The notes beneath the pieces are model-generated. The model searched no databases. It was not told the DNA's origin and worked only from the letters and a program-made list of their open reading frames with translations. Positions 1 through 4,446 of a DNA stretch of 5,587 nucleotides are shown piece after piece. The stretch spans positions 1-5,587 of the forward strand of contig CAJUBX010000110.1 in NCBI GenBank assembly GCA_910585165.1, given 5' to 3'. The DNA comes from an uncultured Oscillibacter sp. (lineage in GTDB: Bacteria; Bacillota; Clostridia; Oscillospirales; Oscillospiraceae). Numbering within the stretch: the stretch's first letter is position 1; the number at the start of each line of letters is the position of its first letter. The position numbers and the translations under genes were made by a program.

Positions 1-185
1 CGGCGCTGCTGGCCCCCTGCGAGATGATTTCCTTTGTGGATTCCATGGTGGCGCCCCTGTCCCTTATCAACGCGCTGCTGGTGGCCCTTTCAAACCGCTG
101 CGGCGCGGACGTCTCCGCTACCTTTGCGGAGCTGGAGGACATCTGGAACGAATACGGCGTGTTTGGGAAGACGGACGATGAGTAA
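1..185 (+). CDS. MurR/RpiR-type transcriptional regulator, C-terminal end (5' truncated by window edge)
   Basis: Only the last 60 codons are visible; the reading phase starts at base 3 and ends at TAA 183-185. The peptide contains MISFVDSMVAPLSLINALL followed by ELEDIWNEYGVF and a short acidic tail. This resembles the C-terminal end of the sugar-isomerase (SIS) effector domain of MurR/RpiR-family regulators, where a hydrophobic helix (VAPLALINAL-like) precedes a final LEELWEEY-like helix. In that family an N-terminal helix-turn-helix, outside this window, binds DNA and the SIS domain senses phosphosugars. The stop codon overlaps the start of the next gene by 8 nt, so the two are probably cotranscribed. 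Without the N-terminal domain the family call rests on a short segment. Another SIS-domain protein is possible, and the regulated pathway cannot be inferred. Confidence 0.66.
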   Translation, partial: ALLAPCEMISFVDSMVAPLSLINALLVALSNRCGADVSATFAELEDIWNEYGVFGKTDDE

Positions 186-1407
186 GGAAGTTGTGGTAAT
201 CGGCGGCGGGGCCGCCGGAATGATGGCCGCAATTTCGGCGGCGGAGGGGGGAGCCTCCGTCACGCTACTGGAGCCCAACGAGCGGCTGGGGAAAAAGCTG
301 AACATCACCGGAAAGGGCCGGTGCAACCTGACGAATAATACGGGAATTCAGGAGCTGATGGCGAATATCCCGCGTAATGGCAAATTCCTTTACAGCGCCT
401 TTTCCCGCTTTAATGCCCAGGATACTATGGCCTTTTTCGAGGACTTGGGCGTGCCGCTGAAGACGGAGCGGGGAAACCGGGTCTTTCCGGTTTCGGACCG
501 GGCTTTCGACGTCAGCGCCGCCCTGGAGCGGCGGCTTAAAAAGCTGCGGGTCCGCCTGGTCCGGGACCGGGCAAAGACCCTGGAGGTTGCGGAGGGCAGG
601 ATTCAAGGCGTTTTGGGAGAGCGGGAACGCTATATGGCGGAGGCGGTGGTACTGGCTGCCGGGGGGGTGTCCTATCCCGCTACCGGGTCCACCGGCGAGG
701 GTCACCGCATGGCGCGGGAGGCCGGGCACACCGTTACGCCCCTCCGCGGCTCCCTGGTCCCCCTGCGGGACTTCGGCGTGGGGAAAACACTCCAGGGACT
801 CAGCCTGCGGAATGTGGGGCTGACAGTGTTTGAAGAGAGCAGGAAAATTTACGCGGACTTCGGCGAGCTGCTGTTCACCCACTTCGGTTTAAGCGGGCCG
901 CTGATTCTCTCGGCATCCGCCCATATGCGCCGCTTCGGGGAGCGGGCCTACCGCCTGGAGATCGACCTGAAACCCGCTCTGGAGGAACGGGTTTTAGATA
1001 AACGTCTTCTGGCGGATTTCAAGAAATACAGCAACCAGGATTTCTGCAATGCCCTGGACGACCTGCTGCCCAAGAAAATCATTCCGGCGGTGATTCGGAT
1101 TTCCGGCATCGACCCCCATCAGAAGGCTCACGACATCACCCGGGAACAGCGCCACAGCCTGGGAAAGGTGCTGAAGCATTTTCCTGTAGTGATTGCCGGG
1201 CCCTGTCCGGTGACGGACGCCATTGTCACCTCCGGCGGTGTGGAAGTCCGGGAGGTGAATCCAACCACCCTGGAATCAAAGATTGTAAAGGGATTATACT
1301 TTGCGGGGGAAATTCTGGACGCGGACGCTTACACCGGCGGGTTTAATCTTCAAATCGCCTGGTCTACCGGGCGGGCCGCCGGAATTTCGGCGGCGGACAA
1401 GGGATAA
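178..1407 (+). CDS. BaiN/HI0933-family NAD(P)/FAD-dependent oxidoreductase (flavoprotein)
   Basis: A 409-residue protein, the usual length for the HI0933/YhiN/BaiN flavoprotein family. The N-terminus has the Rossmann FAD-binding motif GGGAAG (residues 9-14, GxGxxG) after a beta strand, an acidic residue E32 at the end of the second strand for the FAD ribose, and the family signature GKKLNITGKGRCNLTN (38-53). A second conserved glycine motif, LAAGGVSYPATGSTGEG, lies mid-protein. The C-terminus carries TSGGVEV and GLYFAGEILDADAYTGGFN, the typical closing FAD site. The substrate is unknown: most members are uncharacterised, but BaiN of Clostridium scindens is described as acting in bile-acid dehydroxylation, so a reductase role on a small hydrophobic substrate is possible, not shown. 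I chose ATG 178 because the Rossmann strand starts right after it and GGGAAG lies 7-8 nt upstream. An in-frame ATG at 34 would add 48 residues that only shadow the upstream gene. It is the first complete gene of the cmk-plsC run. Confidence 0.9.
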   Translation: MSKEVVVIGGGAAGMMAAISAAEGGASVTLLEPNERLGKKLNITGKGRCNLTNNTGIQELMANIPRNGKFLYSAFSRFNAQDTMAFFEDLGVPLKTERGNRVFPVSDRAFDVSAALERRLKKLRVRLVRDRAKTLEVAEGRIQGVLGERERYMAEAVVLAAGGVSYPATGSTGEGHRMAREAGHTVTPLRGSLVPLRDFGVGKTLQGLSLRNVGLTVFEESRKIYADFGELLFTHFGLSGPLILSASAHMRRFGERAYRLEIDLKPALEERVLDKRLLADFKKYSNQDFCNALDDLLPKKIIPAVIRISGIDPHQKAHDITREQRHSLGKVLKHFPVVIAGPCPVTDAIVTSGGVEVREVNPTTLESKIVKGLYFAGEILDADAYTGGFNLQIAWSTGRAAGISAADKG

Positions 1408-1421
1408 GGGGGAGATTTCTT

Positions 1422-2099
1422 ATGAGCACCATACGCGTGGCCGTCGACGGCCCCTCCGGCGCGGGAAAAAGCACGCTGGCCAGAGCCGCCGCCGCCGCAT
1501 TGGGGTTTTTGTATGTGGATACCGGCGCCATTTACCGGACCGTTGGGCTCTTTATCCGGGACCGGGGCGTGGACCTGGGAGAGGAGGCCGCCGTGGGGGC
1601 GGCGCTGCCCTCGCTTCGAGTAGAGCTCCGGTACGACGAGGCCGGGCGGCAGAGAATGTTTCTGAATGGCCGGGACGTCAGCGGGGAAATCCGGCTTCCG
1701 GAGATTTCGCGGTATGCCTCTGCGGTTTCCGCCCTGCCCGTGGTCCGGGCCTATCTGATGGAGACCCAGCGGGAGCTGGCCCGGAAAAACAGCGTGGTCA
1801 TGGACGGCCGGGACATCGGCACCGTGGTCCTGCCGGACGCGGAGGTCAAGGTGTTCCTCACCGCCTCCGCCGCCGTCCGGGCGGAGCGCCGCTGCCGGGA
1901 GCTGGCGGAGCGGGGAACGCCTCAGCCCTTTGATGAGGTTCTGCGGGACATTGAGGACCGGGACTTCCGGGACACCCACCGGGAGGCCGCCCCTCTGCGG
2001 CGGGCGGAGGATGCGGCGCTGCTGGACACCTCGGCGCTGGACTTCCGGCAAAGCCTGGAGGCGCTGCTGGGGATTATTCGGGAGAGGACTGGCCTATGA
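1422..2099 (+). CDS. cmk: (d)CMP kinase (cytidylate kinase)
   Basis: A 225-residue cytosolic nucleoside monophosphate kinase that phosphorylates CMP and dCMP with ATP, feeding pyrimidine salvage, CDP-lipid synthesis and DNA precursors. The Walker A loop is GPSGAGKST (residues 10-18). The CMP-binding signature DTGAIYR is at 33-39, followed by LNGRDV (81-86) and RLPEISRYAS (91-100) of the NMP-binding insert typical of bacterial Cmk. The second signature DGRDIGTVVLPDA spans 128-140, and an arginine-rich lid (ERRCRELAERG) follows. RDFRDTHREAAPLRRAEDA matches the family RDxxDSxRxxxPLxxAxDA block with Thr in place of the usual Ser. Length is normal. The start is supported by AAGGGGGAG (1406-1414) 7 nt upstream, overlapping the stop of the flavoprotein gene. 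The stop overlaps the plsC start (ATGA, 2096-2099), indicating translational coupling. The cmk-plsC order is common in Clostridia. Confidence 0.96.
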   Translation: MSTIRVAVDGPSGAGKSTLARAAAAALGFLYVDTGAIYRTVGLFIRDRGVDLGEEAAVGAALPSLRVELRYDEAGRQRMFLNGRDVSGEIRLPEISRYASAVSALPVVRAYLMETQRELARKNSVVMDGRDIGTVVLPDAEVKVFLTASAAVRAERRCRELAERGTPQPFDEVLRDIEDRDFRDTHREAAPLRRAEDAALLDTSALDFRQSLEALLGIIRERTGL

Positions 2100-2737
2100 A
2101 ACCGTTCAACCGCTTGTTTATTTTCATTTATTATGTGGTGGGCCTTGTCGCCCGGATTCTTCACCCCACCTCCGTGGAGGGTATGGAGAAGCTGCCCCAA
2201 AGCGGCGTGCTGCTCTGCCCCAATCATTCCAGCAACTGGGATCCCATTTTGGTGGCCCTCCGGCTGCCCATCAATTACCGCCTGCACATCATGGCCAAGG
2301 AGGAGCTTTTTCAAAATGCCCTTCTGGGCTGGCTCTTGAAAAAGGTGGGAGCCTTTCCCGTCAGCCGGGGAAACAACGACATCAGCACGGTCCGCACCGC
2401 GATTCAGGTCCTCAAGGACGGCGACAACCTCCTGATTTTCCCCGAGGGGACCACCATCCGCAACGGCGTGGGGTACATAGACGGCCTGCCGCCCCGGGCC
2501 AAGGCGGGAGCCGCCATGATTGGCGTCCGCACCGGAGCTGTGCTGGTGCCGGTTTTCGTGGACGGGGAGAAGAAGCTGTTTCATAAAACCCGCATCATCT
2601 TCGGCGATCCCTACGAGCCCCATTACACCGGCCGCCGGGGCACCTCCGAGGAGATGCAGAAGATTGCCGACGATCTGCTGGAGGCGGCTTACGCCCTGGG
2701 CGGCCAGGCGGTGGGAGGAAAGCCGCTGGCGGGATAA
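2096..2737 (+). CDS. plsC: 1-acyl-sn-glycerol-3-phosphate acyltransferase (PlsC/LPLAT family)
   Basis: A 213-residue membrane-associated acyltransferase, expected to place the second acyl chain on lysophosphatidic acid to give phosphatidic acid. An N-terminal hydrophobic segment (about residues 7-22) would anchor it to the inner face of the membrane. The four acyltransferase blocks are visible: catalytic NHSSNWD (43-49, the HX4D motif with H44 and D49), GAFPVSRG (85-92), FPEGT (115-119, glycerol-phosphate binding) and VLVPVFV (149-155). This supports an active enzyme. Start ATG 2096 overlaps the cmk stop by 4 nt and has GGAGAGG (2081-2087) 8 nt upstream. Acyl donor and acceptor specificity cannot be read from the sequence; other lysophospholipid acyltransferases share these motifs. 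The gene ends in TAA inside the first arm of a GC-rich inverted repeat. In the usual Clostridia order ispH would follow directly; here it does not. Confidence 0.92.
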   Translation: MKPFNRLFIFIYYVVGLVARILHPTSVEGMEKLPQSGVLLCPNHSSNWDPILVALRLPINYRLHIMAKEELFQNALLGWLLKKVGAFPVSRGNNDISTVRTAIQVLKDGDNLLIFPEGTTIRNGVGYIDGLPPRAKAGAAMIGVRTGAVLVPVFVDGEKKLFHKTRIIFGDPYEPHYTGRRGTSEEMQKIADDLLEAAYALGGQAVGGKPLAG

Positions 2738-2776
2738 GGGCCGGAGGGCCCGGAAACGGCCCGCCGGGCGGCCTTT
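2736..2776 (+). terminator. GC-rich hairpin after plsC, possible weak terminator
   Basis: AAGG-G-CCG (2736-2743) can pair with CGGCCTT (2769-2775) apart from one bulged G, and GGGCC (2746-2750) can pair with GGCCC (2758-2762) around a 7-nt loop. The structure starts at the plsC stop codon. Only three T residues follow (2774-2776), so it lacks the U-tract of a good intrinsic terminator. It may end or attenuate the upstream operon, or simply reflect high GC content. No alternative terminator is visible before the rpsA promoter. Confidence 0.35.
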
Positions 2777-2832
2777 GGACGGGGTGTATTCGTGAACTTT
2801 TTGAAACTTCTTGGAAAATCGTAAAAAAAGAG

Positions 2833-2861
2833 TGTACAAACGCAAAATAATTTGATACAAT
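2833..2861 (+). promoter_or_regulatory. Extended -10 sigma-A-type promoter upstream of rpsA
   Basis: TGTACA (2833-2838, 4 of 6 to TTGACA), a 17-nt spacer, and TACAAT (2856-2861, 5 of 6 to TATAAT) preceded by the TGn extension at 2853-2855. A second -10-like hexamer, TATACT, overlaps at 2861-2866. The segment is AT-rich (A-tract at 2823-2828) between GC-rich genes. Transcription would start near 2868 and give rpsA a leader of about 250 nt made almost entirely of the ispH remnant. This follows from sequence match and position only; no start site has been mapped. Confidence 0.6.
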
Positions 2862-3117
2862 ATACTTTGCTACGCATAAGCGTCAGTCTGAAGCGGCCAT
2901 TCACGCCGCGAAAGCGGACGTCATGGCCGTGGTAAGAGACCGTAAAAGCGCCAACATCAAACATTTGACGGAAATTTGCAGGGAGAGCCGCTTCCGCGTG
3001 TCCCGGACCGGAAACGCGGACGAGCTTCCGCCGGATTTTTTCAGTGGTTGTTCTGTTGCGGGCCTTACGGCTGGGGCTTCCACGCCAGCGGGCATTATTA
3101 AGGAGGTATATGCAGCC
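2854..3117 (+). pseudogene. ispH: ispH C-terminal remnant (HMBPP reductase), N-terminal two thirds missing
   Basis: Translating in the rpsA frame from base 2854 gives 88 stop-free codons that align with the end of IspH (4-hydroxy-3-methylbut-2-enyl diphosphate reductase, last step of the MEP isoprenoid pathway; usually about 280-320 residues). DTIYFATHKRQSEAA corresponds to DDICYATTNRQEAV of E. coli IspH, ADVMAVVRDRKSAN to the VVGSKNSSN region, and GLTAGASTPAGIIKEVY to the conserved VTAGAS(T/A)P end. The [4Fe-4S] ligand Cys (Cys197 in E. coli) reads Tyr (TAC, 2863-2865), and the Gly-rich turn reads Arg-Asp. The region with the other two cluster cysteines and the substrate-binding histidines is absent, and TAA at 2848-2850 closes the frame upstream. 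It cannot encode a working reductase. By my count 37 of 88 codons end in A or T, more than in the flanking genes, as expected after loss of selection. It runs without interruption into rpsA, matching the ispH-rpsA fusion known in many Clostridia. Translation from ATG 2923 is possible but has no clear ribosome binding site. Confidence 0.85.
3101..3106 (+). promoter_or_regulatory. Ribosome binding site deciding the rpsA start
   Basis: A perfect AGGAGG lies 11 nt before ATG 3118. It falls inside the IspH-remnant codons for IIKEVY, so the signal was built into the ispH tail. A nearer ATG at 3110 is only 3 nt away and out of frame. The site favours production of a free 372-residue S1 starting MSEEIK instead of the 437-residue form that would begin at ATG 2923. 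Confidence 0.75.
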
Positions 3118-4236
3118 ATGAGTGAAGAAATCAAAGCGGTGGAGAACAACGAGGAGTCCTTTGAGGAACTGCTGAACCAGTCCTTCAAAACTTTAAATAC
3201 AGGAGAGAAGGTAACCGGCATTGTCACCGCCATCACTCCGACGGAGGTGCAGGTGGATGTGGGCGCCAAGCAGGCGGCTTACATCAAGTTCAGCGAACTC
3301 AGCGACGATCCCAACGCCAAACCGGAAGACGTGGTGAAGGTAGGCGACGAAATCGAGACTTACATTGTCCGCGTCAACGATGTGGAGGGCTATGCCGAAC
3401 TCTCCAAGAAGCGGCTGGACGCCGTGAAGGTTTGGGAGAACATCGAGCAGGCCGTGGAAGAAAAGACCGTGATGGAAGGCACCGTCACCGAGGAGAACAA
3501 GGGCGGCATCGTGGTGTCCGTCAAGGGCGTGCGGGTGTTCGTCCCCGCTTCCCAGAGCGGACAGCCCCGGGGCGCCGATCTCTCCGCCATGAAGGGGCAG
3601 AAGGTTCAGCTTCGGATCACCGAGGTGAACCGGGCCCGCCGCCGGGTGGTGGGCTCCATCCGCTCCGTTTCCGACGAGGCCCGCCGGGCCGCCCAGGAGG
3701 AGATCTGGAGCAATATCGAGGCGGGCAAGCGCTACACCGGTACCGTGAAGTCCATGACCAGCTACGGCGTGTTTGTCGACATCGGCGGCGTGGACGGCAT
3801 GGTACATATCTCGGAGCTGAGCTGGAGCCGCATCAAGACTCCCTCCGAGGTGTGCAAGGTCGGGGACACGATGGAGGTCTATGTCATCTCCTTTGACCCC
3901 GAGAAGCGGAAGATCTCCCTGGGCGTGAAGGACCACAATGTGGACCCCTGGCAGGTGTTCATGGACAAGTATGCCGTGGGCGACGTGGCCTCCGTCCGGA
4001 TCGTCAAGCTGATGAGCTTCGGCGCGTTCGCTGAGGTGGTTCCCGGCGTGGACGGCCTGATCCACATTTCCCAGATTGCCGACCGCCGCATCGAAAAGCC
4101 GGAGGACGTGCTGTCCGAGGGTCAGGTGGTGGACGCCAAGATTACCGCCGTGGACGAGGAGCGGAAGAAGATTTCCCTGTCCATCCGCGCCCTGCTGACT
4201 CCCTCCGTGGAGGAGTTCGGCGAGGGGGAGGAGTAA
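3118..4236 (+). CDS. rpsA: 30S ribosomal protein S1 (four S1 domains)
   Basis: A 372-residue RNA-binding protein built from four S1 (OB-fold) repeats: about residues 29-101, 115-185, 203-271 and 287-359, separated by short helical linkers, with an acidic tail (VEEFGEGEE). Domains 3 and 4 are the best conserved, each with the GxFV/GAFAE strand, GVDGMVHISEL or GVDGLIHISQI, and the closing KISLGVKD or KISLSIRAL. Four domains and this length fit S1 of Firmicutes, which is shorter than the six-domain E. coli protein. It is expected to bind mRNA at the 30S subunit and help initiation. I chose ATG 3118 from AGGAGG at 3101-3106 and because the S1 protein proper begins here; the frame stays open upstream through the ispH remnant, so an annotation starting at 2923 would carry 65 extra IspH-derived residues. 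The gene has its own likely promoter (2833-2861) and a strong terminator. Confidence 0.93.
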   Translation: MSEEIKAVENNEESFEELLNQSFKTLNTGEKVTGIVTAITPTEVQVDVGAKQAAYIKFSELSDDPNAKPEDVVKVGDEIETYIVRVNDVEGYAELSKKRLDAVKVWENIEQAVEEKTVMEGTVTEENKGGIVVSVKGVRVFVPASQSGQPRGADLSAMKGQKVQLRITEVNRARRRVVGSIRSVSDEARRAAQEEIWSNIEAGKRYTGTVKSMTSYGVFVDIGGVDGMVHISELSWSRIKTPSEVCKVGDTMEVYVISFDPEKRKISLGVKDHNVDPWQVFMDKYAVGDVASVRIVKLMSFGAFAEVVPGVDGLIHISQIADRRIEKPEDVLSEGQVVDAKITAVDEERKKISLSIRALLTPSVEEFGEGEE

Positions 4237-4266
4237 GCCTCCGCAAACTGCAAAAACCCGGAAAAC

Positions 4267-4299
4267 AAAACGGCAGACCGTCGGGTCTGCCGTTTTTTT
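4267..4299 (+). terminator. Strong rho-independent terminator of rpsA
   Basis: CGGCAGACC (4271-4279) pairs perfectly with GGTCTGCCG (4284-4292) around a GTCG loop and is followed by seven T residues (4293-4299). AAAA at 4267-4270 can extend the stem to 13 bp with the first four T residues. It lies 30 nt after the rpsA stop and insulates the next gene. The A-run makes it potentially bidirectional, but no convergent gene is present. Confidence 0.95.
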
Positions 4300-4332
4300 C
4301 AAAAAACATGTTATTTTTTTCACGTTTTGACG

Positions 4333-4361
4333 TTGCAATATTTTCCTGGAGATGTTATACT
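4333..4361 (+). promoter_or_regulatory. Extended -10 promoter for the CoA-transferase gene
   Basis: TTGCAA (4333-4338, 4 of 6), a 17-nt spacer, and TATACT (4356-4361, 5 of 6) preceded by TGT (4353-4355), an extended -10 element. Transcription would start near 4368, giving a leader of roughly 80 nt before ATG 4447. It lies just after the rpsA terminator, so the downstream gene is an independent unit. ACGT tetramers flank it on both sides and may be regulatory. Confidence 0.65.
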
Positions 4362-4446
4362 ATTGAACGTAAACGTCATACTACAGGAATTTACCCTTTG
4401 CGCACTGCGCCAAGAGAGAAAATCAAAACATATGGAGGAATCAATT

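Noticed and set aside
34..177. Upstream in-frame extension of the flavoprotein gene from ATG 34
   Set aside because: The 48 extra residues are Trp/Arg/Pro-rich, precede the Rossmann strand, and overlap the regulator reading frame, which has a far more protein-like sequence. ATG 178 has a suitable spacing and family-standard N-terminus.
1301..1933. 210-codon plus-strand frame overlapping the flavoprotein end and cmk
   Set aside because: Arg/Gly-rich out-of-frame reading of cmk; the true frame has all Cmk motifs.
1922..2860. 312-codon minus-strand frame across plsC and the downstream gap
   Set aside because: Antisense to cmk and plsC with intact motifs, no family resemblance, and no convincing ribosome binding site on that strand.
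3110..3112. ATG 3 nt after AGGAGG as an alternative start
   Set aside because: Too close to the ribosome binding site and out of frame with rpsA.
3193..4338. 381-codon open frame on the minus strand across rpsA
   Set aside because: His/Leu/Gly-rich low-complexity translation with no recognisable domain, lying antisense to a clear S1 gene and running through its terminator. It is a composition shadow of GC-rich codons.
4398..4413. Small hairpin TTGCGC-ACT-GCGCCAA in the CoA-transferase leader, considered as a riboswitch or attenuator
   Set aside because: Only six pairs with a bulge and a 3-nt loop, no U-tract and no recognisable riboswitch core; easily due to chance.
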